Of a stretch of 64,000 nt of DNA, positions 42,268 to 51,168 are shown piece by piece. Both the position numbers and the translations under genes were made by a program. The stretch spans positions 186,001-250,000 of the forward strand of contig NZ_JACLZF010000002.1 in assembly GCF_014243345.1 (NCBI RefSeq). The letters are read 5' to 3'. Source of the DNA: Robiginitalea sp. SC105 (GTDB taxonomy: Bacteria > Bacteroidota > Bacteroidia > Flavobacteriales > Flavobacteriaceae). Within the stretch, counting starts at the first letter, position 1. Each line of letters begins with the position of its first letter. The notes under the pieces are model-generated. The model was not told where the DNA came from, ran no database searches, and saw only the letters and a program-made list of their open reading frames with translations.

Positions 42268-43046
42268 GGCTGGCGGGCAACGCCATCCCCGGAACCCTGC
42301 AGCTTGTGTCCCAATATGTGATACAGGCGGGCAGGGCTTGTTTTCTGAGCTGCCTGCTTTGGTCCGGGGAACTCCCCGGACAGCAACTGGCGGCCGATTA
42401 CGAAGTGCTGCTGGACCTGGGTATGTTGCAGCGATTCCGGGCAAAGCTGTATGTGTCCGAAGAGCAGTCCCGGTTCGACTGGGGGATTCCGGAGGAACCC
42501 CTGGGACCTGAAAAGGATCGCGAGGTACGGGTACAGCTGCAGGTTCCCGACAGCGTGGGCCGGTTCAACTTCACCGACTTCCGGGAGGGATTTCTGTATA
42601 CCCCTGTATTTACCCTCGAAGGCAGAATTCGGGTGCTCCGGGAGGCCATTACGGAAATTGACTGGGAACTGACGCCGCAGCGGACGGAGATTGGCCCGTA
42701 CCGGTGCCGGCTTGCACGGGGCAGGTTCCGGGGCCGGCACTACCGGGTCTGGTACGCCCCGGATATCCCCGCCCGTTCAGGCCCCTGGAAACTGCACGGC
42801 CTCCCGGGTTTGGTCGTTACGGCCCGGGAGGAGGATAATGCGGTGTTCTTCAGGTTGACGGCACTGGAAGCTGTTGCCGATTTCCCGGAAACCCCGCTTG
42901 TGGGTTTTGAACCCATGGACCTGGAGGAATACCGGGAGCATCGTCAAAAGCGGGCGGTTGGGCTGCTCCGCAGGATACAGACCCGGATGCCCCGAGGCAC
43001 GGAAATCAGGATCACCGAACAAAAACACCTTGAAATATTTCGGTGA
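42264..43046 (+). CDS. GLPGLI-family protein
   Basis: A 260-residue protein with a hydrophobic N-terminus followed by a beta-rich body. The naming motif is present as GPWKLHGLPGLVV, with the preceding VWYAPDIP strand. GLPGLI proteins are exported Bacteroidota proteins of unknown function often encoded beside TonB-dependent receptors. The ATG at 42264 overlaps the stop of the preceding gene. Its 3' end overlaps the likely TTG start of the receptor by 17 nt, so the three genes form a compact operon. Confidence 0.88.
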   Translation: MRLAGNAIPGTLQLVSQYVIQAGRACFLSCLLWSGELPGQQLAADYEVLLDLGMLQRFRAKLYVSEEQSRFDWGIPEEPLGPEKDREVRVQLQVPDSVGRFNFTDFREGFLYTPVFTLEGRIRVLREAITEIDWELTPQRTEIGPYRCRLARGRFRGRHYRVWYAPDIPARSGPWKLHGLPGLVVTAREEDNAVFFRLTALEAVADFPETPLVGFEPMDLEEYREHRQKRAVGLLRRIQTRMPRGTEIRITEQKHLEIFR

Positions 43047-45807
43047 ACGCCCGGAGAGGTCCTGCCAAATTCCTTCCGGCGCCGTCTTTTTTTGGATGGG
43101 CCTTGCCTTGCTGGCGATCACCCCGGGGCTATCCCAGGAAGGGATCCGGGGCCGCGTGACCGACAGGTCCGGACAACCCATCCCTTTTGCAAATATTACC
43201 CTGGAGCGTTTGCCGGATTCCCTTATGGTGGGCTATACCTATACCGATACCACCGGATATTACCACCTCTTTTGCCCATCACCCGGGCAGTACCGGGTAA
43301 CGTTCAGGTCGCTGGGCTGGAAACCCGTCCGGAATTTCGTGCGATGTGGTGACCTCTCCGGCAGGCTCCCTGAATTCCTGGAGGTGCAACTGGAGATGCA
43401 GCCCCTGGAACTGGACACGGTGGTTGTCCGTGCGGGTAACCCCATTCAGGTTCGGGGGGATACGGTTGAAATGCGCGTTTCTTCCTTTCGACGGGGGAAT
43501 GAATCCGTGGTGCGGGACGTGCTGTCCCGCCTTCCGGGGATTGAAGTCGATGCCTTGGGGAACATCCGCGTACAGGGCAAACCCGTCGAAAAGGTCCTTG
43601 TTGAGGGAGACGACGTGTTCGGCAGGGGATACCGGGTCCTGACCAACAACCTGGGGGCCGGGGTCATCGACCGGGTTCAGGTGCTCCGTAACTTCGATGT
43701 CAACCCGCTCCTGAAGGGCATCCGCGATTCCCAAGGGGTTGCGCTCAACCTGGTACTGAAGGAGGAAGCAAAGAACTCCTTCTTTGGCAATGCGGCCCTG
43801 GGCGCTGGTTTGCCGGATCGGTATGCCACGCTGTTGAATGGGGCAAACCTTCGGAAAGGCAGCAAACTATTCGGGATCGGCAACCTGAACAATACGGGGA
43901 GGGATGCCTCCGGTACAGCCTATGAGTTGCTGTACCCCGAGGGGCGGGACGGGTTTGAGGCTCCGGGTGACGGCCTTTCCCTCCCATCCCATATACCGGG
44001 AGGTATGCGGGCAGGCGGGCTGCAAGAAAACCGATATAAATCCAATAACCCCGAGCTCGCAGCGGTGAGTGCGCGGTTCCGGGGTGGAGCATCAACCGGC
44101 CTGCAGGCCCTGCTGGTTTACGCGGGGGATGAAACAACTGCCATGGGGAACACGACGGAAACTTACCGGGCCGCTGGCCTGGATTTCACCAATACGGAAT
44201 ACAGGATGGAGCGCACCGGCGAAAGCGCTCTGATGGGAAGGGTCAGCATGGAATACCTAAAGGGCAAAAACCGCTTGCTAATCGGGAATTCCTTGAAATT
44301 TGGCAGGTCTGGTATTCGAAAGGTGCAGGAGTTCAATGGCCGGCCTTTCCCCGAACGGGCGGTTGAGACGCGTCGCGGGGTGGACAGCCGGATGGAATTT
44401 ACCCGTCGGATGGACAGCAGCCACGCCCTGCAGGTCTCCTTCAGGTATATCGATGACCGGCGTCCTTCTGAAAACCTGGTGCGGCATATTTCCTTAGGGA
44501 ATTTTTTCCCGCAAATGAGCGGTACGGGAGACGGCAAGCAGGACCGGGATGGAAGGCTCACCTTTATTGGGGCAGAAGGGTCCTTTCTGGGCAAAGGCCC
44601 CCGGGGACGGGTAGGATGCAGGCTCGGGTTTGCCAATGGGAGGGAACATCTTTTGACCCGCCTTGGTTTTGAGAAAGAGGGAGAAATACGCTTCCCCGGC
44701 CCCGATTTCGCCGCCAGGGTTACCAATCAATTGCGTGAGTTTTACCTGGCGGGTAATTTGGAAAGGCAGATCGGAACAGCGGTTTCATTGGAAATTGGCT
44801 TAAGGGGCATCCTGGGCCAGAACACGCTGAGGGAAGCCAATCCCGGGATGGGGACCGATTTTCCGAGGATATCGGAGTTCAACTGGAGTTCCCAACCGCA
44901 GGCTTCGGACAGGCTGGTCGGGGGGCATTTCTCCAGCTTCATTCCCCGGGTGGGCGTGACCTGGAAACCGGACAACCTGAATGCCTGGCGCTTATCTTAT
45001 GCCTATGACCTGCAGATACCCCCTTTGGAGGATCAGGCTGCGGTCTGGATACTGGAAGGGTACCGGACTCTGCAAAAGGGTATCGGGGGTTTTATCCGGA
45101 TGAGGAGCCACCGCCTGCTGGCAGCCTACCAGTTCGGGAACTGGGCCAGGCAAACCCTTGTAAATACTTCCTTTTCCTATGTGTTCGATAAGGAATATGC
45201 GGGAAGCACCTCCCGGGTACAACCGGATTTTGCGCTTATCCGGAAGGTGGTTTACCAGGGCCGTGACCTGGCTACCTTCAGTGCCTCCTTCGACTGGTTC
45301 CGGGAGGCCCTAGCCTCCAACCTGAAGGTGAAACTAAACCTGGCCTGGCAGTCATTTGAAGATACTGTGAATTTTCAAAAACGGACCGTTGCTCTTTCCT
45401 CCTTCCAGGTGGGGGCCGAATGGCGGACTGCCTGGACAGGCGGGTTCAACTTCCATGCAGGCAGCAACTGGAACCTGTCATCTGCCCGCGCCGGCCTCGT
45501 TTCCAGTTCCCTTCTGAACAGTAGTTTCCTGGACCTCGAATTCCGGCCGGATACCCGATGGTTCCTGACCCTGAAATCCATCCGGCAGCGATTCCGGGCT
45601 GCCGGGAGCCATGCCGGGACCTGGTTGGCAGATCTGGAGGTACGCTTCCAGCCGGCGCCGGCGCGCGCGGGTTTGCGGCTCGGTATCCGCAATGTGTTCA
45701 ATGCACGCAGTTATCTTTCGCGCCAGGCCACCGATACGGGGGAGGTGCTAACCGAACTGGCGCTTACCCCCAGGATGTTCCTGTTGGAAGCAGACTTCAG
45801 GTTCTGA
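43030..45807 (+). CDS. TonB-dependent receptor-like outer-membrane protein
   Basis: A 925-residue protein if translation starts at the TTG at 43030. That choice gives a basic N-region and a hydrophobic core (AVFFWMGLALLAITPGLSQ). The ATG at 43096 would leave too short a signal. A carboxypeptidase-regulatory domain (IRGRVTDRSGQPIPFANITL) lies at about 38-120, a plug-like domain (VRDVLSRLPGIEVDALGNIRV, VLVEGDDVFGRGY) at about 150-240, and a beta barrel to the C-terminus ending in FLLEADFRF. It matches the receptor type that accompanies GLPGLI proteins. The substrate is unknown. Confidence 0.88.
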   Translation: MKYFGERPERSCQIPSGAVFFWMGLALLAITPGLSQEGIRGRVTDRSGQPIPFANITLERLPDSLMVGYTYTDTTGYYHLFCPSPGQYRVTFRSLGWKPVRNFVRCGDLSGRLPEFLEVQLEMQPLELDTVVVRAGNPIQVRGDTVEMRVSSFRRGNESVVRDVLSRLPGIEVDALGNIRVQGKPVEKVLVEGDDVFGRGYRVLTNNLGAGVIDRVQVLRNFDVNPLLKGIRDSQGVALNLVLKEEAKNSFFGNAALGAGLPDRYATLLNGANLRKGSKLFGIGNLNNTGRDASGTAYELLYPEGRDGFEAPGDGLSLPSHIPGGMRAGGLQENRYKSNNPELAAVSARFRGGASTGLQALLVYAGDETTAMGNTTETYRAAGLDFTNTEYRMERTGESALMGRVSMEYLKGKNRLLIGNSLKFGRSGIRKVQEFNGRPFPERAVETRRGVDSRMEFTRRMDSSHALQVSFRYIDDRRPSENLVRHISLGNFFPQMSGTGDGKQDRDGRLTFIGAEGSFLGKGPRGRVGCRLGFANGREHLLTRLGFEKEGEIRFPGPDFAARVTNQLREFYLAGNLERQIGTAVSLEIGLRGILGQNTLREANPGMGTDFPRISEFNWSSQPQASDRLVGGHFSSFIPRVGVTWKPDNLNAWRLSYAYDLQIPPLEDQAAVWILEGYRTLQKGIGGFIRMRSHRLLAAYQFGNWARQTLVNTSFSYVFDKEYAGSTSRVQPDFALIRKVVYQGRDLATFSASFDWFREALASNLKVKLNLAWQSFEDTVNFQKRTVALSSFQVGAEWRTAWTGGFNFHAGSNWNLSSARAGLVSSSLLNSSFLDLEFRPDTRWFLTLKSIRQRFRAAGSHAGTWLADLEVRFQPAPARAGLRLGIRNVFNARSYLSRQATDTGEVLTELALTPRMFLLEADFRF

Positions 45808-45862
45808 ATCCCCGGCGCCGGGATAGGCGGCGCTTTTGGAAAGGGCCGTTAAAGTTTGTAAA

Positions 45863-46570
45863 ATGCAAAAAACTCCTCCCATGCCTACCTTTGCCGACCA
45901 GATACTGGCATTTAACCGGGAAGTCCACTATACCGGTGACCTTCCCGATGGTATCCGCATACTGAATCCATTTCGTTCCAACCCGGAGGTCCTGCGCATC
46001 TCAGCCGCATTTTACAGGAAATTCTATTCGGATCAGCAACCGCGAAAACTGATCCTGGGGATCAACCCGGGCAGGCTGGGCGCAGGGGCGACGGGGATAC
46101 CGTTTACGGACAGCAAACGCCTGAAGGACCCCTGCGGTTTGGAAGCGGGGGAACTGCAGACCCACGAGCCGTCTTCGGTCTTCGTCTATGAAGTGATCGA
46201 GGCCATGGGCGGGCCAGAGGCGTTTTACCGCCAATTCTATATCAATTCTGTTAGCCCGCTCGGTTTTGTCCGCAGGAATAAAAAGGGGAACTGGGTCAAC
46301 TGCAATTACTATGATTTCCCGGAATTGTTCGCAGTAGTAAAACCCTTTATCCTGGAGAACCTACGCATTCAGGCCGGGTTTGGGGTTGCCACGTCCACAT
46401 GCTATGCGCTGGGCAAAAAAAATGCCCGGTTCCTCGAGGAATTGAACCGGGAGGCGGGGCTGTTCGGCCAAATCCTGGCCCTGGACCACCCGCGGTATAT
46501 CGTTCAGTATAAATCAAAGGAAATACCGGGTTATGTGGCCAAATACAAACGGACACTGGAACAGGGCTGA
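45863..46570 (+). CDS. SMUG2-type uracil-DNA glycosylase-family protein (DUF4918)
   Basis: A 235-residue protein of the uracil-DNA glycosylase superfamily. Motif 1 is LILGINPGRLGAGATGIPFTD (ends in the catalytic loop), and motif 2 is near the C-terminus as LDHPRYIVQY. A YINSVSPLGFVRRNKKGNW segment provides the DNA-contact region. The order agrees with the SMUG2/DUF4918 group. It would remove uracil or related damaged bases in base-excision repair. Two ATGs, 45863 and 45881, are possible; I chose 45863. It follows the receptor gene but shares no obvious function with it. Confidence 0.88.
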   Translation: MQKTPPMPTFADQILAFNREVHYTGDLPDGIRILNPFRSNPEVLRISAAFYRKFYSDQQPRKLILGINPGRLGAGATGIPFTDSKRLKDPCGLEAGELQTHEPSSVFVYEVIEAMGGPEAFYRQFYINSVSPLGFVRRNKKGNWVNCNYYDFPELFAVVKPFILENLRIQAGFGVATSTCYALGKKNARFLEELNREAGLFGQILALDHPRYIVQYKSKEIPGYVAKYKRTLEQG

Positions 46571-46663
46571 CCTGGGAAACCCTCGTTTTTCTATGGTTTT
46601 TATACCATCCATACCGGAAAATTCCGCATATATTCAGGTTACCCCCGGAGAAAGACCAATCCT

Positions 46664-48379
46664 TTGCCCGTGGATAAGCCCATTGCCGATCTTCACTGTC
46701 ATCCGAGCCTGAAGCCGCATCTCAACGAATCGATACCCAGTATCTGGCATCCGGCCGGTAACCCTATGGCCTGGCAGGTTTTCCGGGCGTTCAGCATCCG
46801 CAAGCTGGCACTCTCCCGGACCCTCAGCAAGCTGGCCCGGGTTACCCAGTCCAACCTCGATTCGTGTCTGGCAGGCAATAACCGGTTGCTTTTCTGCAGC
46901 CTGTATCCCTTTGAGCGGGAATTCCTAAGGCCCGACCGCCCCTTTAAACGGGCTTCCCTTTTGGTACGGACGGCCCTGAGGATCCTGATGCGAAGCCGGT
47001 ATGTAAAAAGTGTGGATATCAAAATGATCCGATTGGTAACCGGCATCTCCGAAAGGTGGGCGGGATGGTTCCTGGACCAGGTCCATGGACGGGAAGCATG
47101 GATCGACTATTTCGGTGATTATACCCGGGAATACAGGTATTTGCTGAAATCACAGGGGCCCAGGCCGGGCATCGGGTCCGGGGTGGCGCTTCCCGAATTC
47201 CGGCTGGTGCGGTCCTTCGCGGAATTCGAAAAACAGGAGGGCGGCCCTGTAATTTGCGGTATCCTTACCCTGGAAGGCCTGCACGGGCTGGGGAAGTACC
47301 CGAAAAGGTTGCTGCGGAATGACGGGCCCTTCGAAGACCTTGAGGTCAGGATGCGGAACCAGATAACCGAAAGCTTTGTAAAGAACCTGCGGGCGCTGAA
47401 GACCTCTGAGCGGCAACCGGACACAGGCGAAACGGGATACGCCCCTTTCTTTATTACGTTTTCCCACCACATGAATAATTTCCTGGCCGGGCACGCCCGG
47501 AGTTTCGGGGGGTTGTTCGGGTTGGTCTTTAACCAGCAGCCCGGCATGGGACGGGGGTTCTCCTCCCTGGGCAGGCAGCTGGCAGACCAGCTGCTGGAGC
47601 GGGGCCCGGATTCGTGCCGGATCCTGATCGACACCAAACACATGTCCCTGTTGGCACGGAAGGAATATTACCAGCGCATCAAGGCCATGCGGGAGGCGGG
47701 AGATATCGTACCGGTAATTTCCAGCCACTCGGCGGTCAATGGCCTGGTAAGCCTGGATGCCGCCGCTGCCAACAACAACAGCGACCACAACGAGCGCCGC
47801 TCCTTTGTAAGCAAATTTTCCATCAACCTGACCGACGAGGATATTCGCGAAACCCTGGCTTCCGATGGGCTGATCGGTATCTGTATGCACGACGGCCGCA
47901 TGCCCGGGAAAAAATTCAAAAGGAAGCTGAAAGCGGTCAGGGCCTATAAGGAAAAAGCGAAACGCCTGTATGCCCAGATGTTCCTGACCAATGTCTTCCA
48001 CATCGTCCGGGTTGGGGCGGCCCACCTCGAAACGGGTGCTGCAGTTGCCGGGGAGCGGGACCCGTGGAAGGTCATCGCGTTGGGAACGGACAATGACGGC
48101 ATCGTAGACCCCTTTGATACCTACAGGACGGCAGCGGACCTGCCCGCCTTCCGGGACCATCTGGTGGAGGCGCTCAAAGCCCAGGAGCAGCCTTATATGA
48201 AGGAGTTCAGGGTGCTGTCCCTGCCTTCGGAGGCCCCCATGGAACCCGGGGAAATACGGCGCCTGATGATGGGACAGACCCCCGAGCAGATCGCCGGGCG
48301 GGTGTTTTACGGGAATACGCGCCGGTTTTTAAAAACGTATTTCACGGATGCCTATCGCTACCAACAACCTATTGCCTGA
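46664..48379 (+). CDS. Membrane dipeptidase-like amidohydrolase (peptidase M19 family)
   Basis: A 571-residue protein. The metal motif HxH is in IADLHCHP near the N-terminus. Other M19 features are ILTLEGLHGLG, LIDTKHMS, VISSHSAVNGL and GTDNDGIVDPF near the C-terminus. It is longer than the usual ~400 residues, with an extra N-terminal segment (about 25-140) rich in basic residues. M19 enzymes cleave dipeptides, including those with a D-residue. No signal peptide is apparent. The start is TTG at 46664, with GGAG upstream; GTG at 46670 is an alternative. A DUF998-like membrane gene follows by 18 nt. Confidence 0.87.
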   Translation: MPVDKPIADLHCHPSLKPHLNESIPSIWHPAGNPMAWQVFRAFSIRKLALSRTLSKLARVTQSNLDSCLAGNNRLLFCSLYPFEREFLRPDRPFKRASLLVRTALRILMRSRYVKSVDIKMIRLVTGISERWAGWFLDQVHGREAWIDYFGDYTREYRYLLKSQGPRPGIGSGVALPEFRLVRSFAEFEKQEGGPVICGILTLEGLHGLGKYPKRLLRNDGPFEDLEVRMRNQITESFVKNLRALKTSERQPDTGETGYAPFFITFSHHMNNFLAGHARSFGGLFGLVFNQQPGMGRGFSSLGRQLADQLLERGPDSCRILIDTKHMSLLARKEYYQRIKAMREAGDIVPVISSHSAVNGLVSLDAAAANNNSDHNERRSFVSKFSINLTDEDIRETLASDGLIGICMHDGRMPGKKFKRKLKAVRAYKEKAKRLYAQMFLTNVFHIVRVGAAHLETGAAVAGERDPWKVIALGTDNDGIVDPFDTYRTAADLPAFRDHLVEALKAQEQPYMKEFRVLSLPSEAPMEPGEIRRLMMGQTPEQIAGRVFYGNTRRFLKTYFTDAYRYQQPIA

Positions 48380-48397
48380 GGGCTTAAAATGTGATCC

Positions 48398-49090
48398 ATG
48401 CAGCAGATGAACAATGAAATGATCGTTTCCTACCTCACCCTGAGGAAGACCATTGGCTACGTGGCGGTAGGCATGCCTGTTTTCCTGGTGGTGGGATCCG
48501 TGCTGGTCGGGGATTGCTCCGAAATCCAGAGCTCCATCAGCGATTATTACCACACCCAGATGCGGGATGGCCTGGTAGGGACCATCTGCGCGATCGCCTT
48601 CTTCCTATTTGCCTATAAGGGGTATGATGTCAGGGATTTCCGAGCCACGCGACTCGCAGGGGTCTCGGCCCTTTTGGTGGCCTTTTTTCCGACCATCTTC
48701 ACCGGGGAAGCCGTTGCCCCCTGCAATGACGTCAGGCCAATCGAAAATGGCCTGGTCAATAACATCCATTTTATCAGCGCCTTGGTATTTTTCCTGACCC
48801 TCTCCTATATTTCCCTCTTCCTTTTCACCCAGAGCAACCGGTCCCCGTCCCATTGGGCCCGACCCAAGAAGAACCGCAACCGCATTTACCGGATATGCGG
48901 CATGGTCATGCTGGGGTGTATCGGTTTACTGGCCCTGTATTTCTTCTGGCTGGAGGAGCACTACCCGGAACTGGGCGCCTACGATCCGGTATTCTGGCTT
49001 GAATCCCTTGCATTATGGGCTTTCGGGCTCTCCTGGCTTACCAAGGGCCGGCTCTTCTTCAGGGAATCCACAAAGGAGATCAGCGGATAA
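48398..49090 (+). CDS. Membrane protein, DUF998-like
   Basis: A 230-residue protein with about six hydrophobic helices. The segment SSISDYYHTQMRDGLVGTI, with a conserved-looking SDYYH, is the most distinctive. I place it tentatively in the DUF998 group of small polytopic proteins without a known function. It follows the M19 gene by 18 nt and is probably co-transcribed. It overlaps the end of the convergent lipoprotein gene by 11 bp. Confidence 0.75.
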   Translation: MQQMNNEMIVSYLTLRKTIGYVAVGMPVFLVVGSVLVGDCSEIQSSISDYYHTQMRDGLVGTICAIAFFLFAYKGYDVRDFRATRLAGVSALLVAFFPTIFTGEAVAPCNDVRPIENGLVNNIHFISALVFFLTLSYISLFLFTQSNRSPSHWARPKKNRNRIYRICGMVMLGCIGLLALYFFWLEEHYPELGAYDPVFWLESLALWAFGLSWLTKGRLFFRESTKEISG

Positions 49091-50225
49091 TATCGCGCAA
49101 TACGATCTGTTCCGGCACGATGGGAAGCGGGATGATTTGCAGGGGGTTGGCCTCGAAATCCGTCAGGACCACGCCGCCCTGGGGGGATCCATCGCCCTGT
49201 ACGTAAGCGATCAGGATCAACCCCGAATCCGGGTCGGCATCGAAATTCCCGAACAGGAACCGGTTGCCCGTTTCACGTTCGATACGCGCCTGCAGCAAGG
49301 GCAGGAAGGGTTCCCCCCCTGCGGCATAGCTACCTGTCGTCAGGTCATAGAGGGCGGGTTGGGAAAAAAACAGGCTGGGTTGCTGGTAGATATAGGAAAC
49401 CAGTACCAGGTCCCCGGAAAAGCGGGTCCTGAAAAGCCCCTGGCTGAGGATGGGAAACCCCGGGGTGTTCCCCATATCCCCGAAGGTGAGGCTCCCGGTA
49501 TTGAACGTCTCAAAGGACTGGTCCCTGCCAAAGAGCAGCAACTGTTCCCCCCTCAGGGCCGCCGCCACAAAATTGTCGGTAAGGTTCAGGGAAGTGACCA
49601 GGCTTCCGGCGGCCAGGTTAACCAGGCGCAACAGGGGCAAACCGGACCCGGAATCCGTAAAATACACAATGAGCAGGTCCCCGCTGAACAGCATATTGAT
49701 CTGATCCTGCCCGGCGTTTTCCGTAAGCAGCAAATCCCTGCATGTCCCGGCCGCCCGGTCCAGGACCCGGAGGCGCGTTTCCGGCATACCGGCCCCGGAA
49801 AACAGGTTGTAGGCCATCACCACATAGTCCCCATTCCCCCAGATACTCCGCACCGATTTCGGAAAATCGGTTTCCGTGGAGAAACCGCACACATCCATTT
49901 GGGTAAAGACCTCCCCGGATTCCAGGTCCTTATAGTAGACCCGCGATTCCTGGCCTTCCCAGGTATAATAGGCTATGGAGGCCGTATCGACCTGATTCCG
50001 GCCGTTCTGAAGGAATTCCAGGTTGAATTCCCCGCTCACACTGATTAACTCGGGTTCCGGGGCGTCCGTCCGCATATTGGCCTGGACGACTTCCGTACCC
50101 GTATCGGCAAAGGCAGTGAAGGATACCACGGGGGTATCCCCCGCTTCATCCCGGCTTTCCGAAGTACAGGCAGACAGCCCCGACAGGGCGAGCGCTGCCA
50201 GCAGGAAGATCAGGTTCTTTTTCAT
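49080..50225 (-). CDS. Lipoprotein of unknown function, probable beta-propeller
   Basis: A 381-residue lipoprotein (lipobox LSAC, Cys20 from the ATG at 50225). The mature part repeats a beta pattern of the kind DLLxVYFTDSGSG..L.LV (quoted in parts), suggesting a propeller. No catalytic motif was recognised. An alternative upstream start at 50288 would lack the lipoprotein signal, so I rejected it. It is the last gene of a minus-strand run with the DUF6090 and P1-peptidase genes, but a 114-nt gap separates it from the DUF6090 gene. Confidence 0.8.
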   Translation of the reverse strand: MKKNLIFLLAALALSGLSACTSESRDEAGDTPVVSFTAFADTGTEVVQANMRTDAPEPELISVSGEFNLEFLQNGRNQVDTASIAYYTWEGQESRVYYKDLESGEVFTQMDVCGFSTETDFPKSVRSIWGNGDYVVMAYNLFSGAGMPETRLRVLDRAAGTCRDLLLTENAGQDQINMLFSGDLLIVYFTDSGSGLPLLRLVNLAAGSLVTSLNLTDNFVAAALRGEQLLLFGRDQSFETFNTGSLTFGDMGNTPGFPILSQGLFRTRFSGDLVLVSYIYQQPSLFFSQPALYDLTTGSYAAGGEPFLPLLQARIERETGNRFLFGNFDADPDSGLILIAYVQGDGSPQGGVVLTDFEANPLQIIPLPIVPEQIVLRDIIR

Positions 50226-50339
50226 AGCGAAGCCTATCGGTCCTAAAAATAGGGAAAAGCGGGGAAGGAAGCCCTGTTTTACGGCCATGTTATCCCGGAG
50301 GCATCGCTTTCCGGGAAATGACCTGCCCTCAGTCGCTTC

Positions 50340-51098
50340 TTATTTTTCAATCTTGCGCATATGCGCCTCAAACCCATTGAGTAATTCCTGCAGTTCCTTC
50401 AGTAAAACATCCCCTTCCTCATTGATCAGTTTCAGGTGCAGTACGGCCAGGGTCAGGCTGTTCCGGGATTCGGGGTCATTGAAAAATTCCAGGTATCCCG
50501 ATTTGTCGTCTCTTAATTCAGCGGGTGTCCTGGGCCTCAGGTTGAATTTGTTTTCTGAAAGCATCCCGGTGTTCAAAACCTCCTGAACAAACAATTGGTC
50601 TCTGGAGTGGTTCCAGAGGTTTTCCTCGTCTTCCTGGTAATCCGCCACCAAATCCCGGAAGGCCGAGATACGGATTTTCAGGGAGTCGTTGGAAAAATCG
50701 TTCAGTTTTCCGGAGGACACCAGGGAAGTGTAGGTGCTGAAAGAGGGGTTATACGTCCAGCTGTAAAAGGCAAGGCGGTAGAGGGAGTCTATTTCGGGTA
50801 GTTCCCGGTTTGCCAGATCCGAGAATAACAGGTCGTTTATCGCGGCCAGCCTCGAATGGTGTTTGTCCCGGTTGATCCGTAGTTTCTGCAGGTTCCCATC
50901 GAACTCCGCTTTTAAAAACGCGAGGGATTCCAGTTCCCGCCTTTCCCGGACCCGTTCCTCATTCCAGTTATTTACGGCCAGGGCAATCAGGATGCCAATC
51001 ACCACCAGTGCGATTTCCCCGATGGCGTAAAGGAGGTATTTGCTGAACTGGTTCCCGGCCAGCAGGCGCTGGCGGATTTTGCGCAGGAATGCAATCAT
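50340..51098 (-). CDS. DUF6090-family membrane protein (copy 2)
   Basis: A 252-residue protein: basic N-terminus MIAFLRKIRQRLL, one membrane helix at about 24-45 with the signature GEIALVVIGILIALAVNNWNEE, then a long helical extracytoplasmic region. The 5' end is almost identical in DNA to that of copy 3 at 53151. It lies downstream of a P1 peptidase gene on the same strand with a 70-nt gap. The function is unknown. Conservation is strongest in the helix, which may mediate membrane assembly or partner contact. Confidence 0.88.
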   Translation of the reverse strand: MIAFLRKIRQRLLAGNQFSKYLLYAIGEIALVVIGILIALAVNNWNEERVRERRELESLAFLKAEFDGNLQKLRINRDKHHSRLAAINDLLFSDLANRELPEIDSLYRLAFYSWTYNPSFSTYTSLVSSGKLNDFSNDSLKIRISAFRDLVADYQEDEENLWNHSRDQLFVQEVLNTGMLSENKFNLRPRTPAELRDDKSGYLEFFNDPESRNSLTLAVLHLKLINEEGDVLLKELQELLNGFEAHMRKIEK

Positions 51099-51168
51099 GG
51101 GTTTTTGGTTCGGTTATTTTGGCTGTTTGCGCTGCTTCTTACCGGTTCACAGAAAAGTGCGATTGTAG

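Noticed and set aside
42874-43029. Upstream extension of the TonB-receptor frame
   Set aside because: It lies inside the GLPGLI gene in another frame and has no signal peptide.
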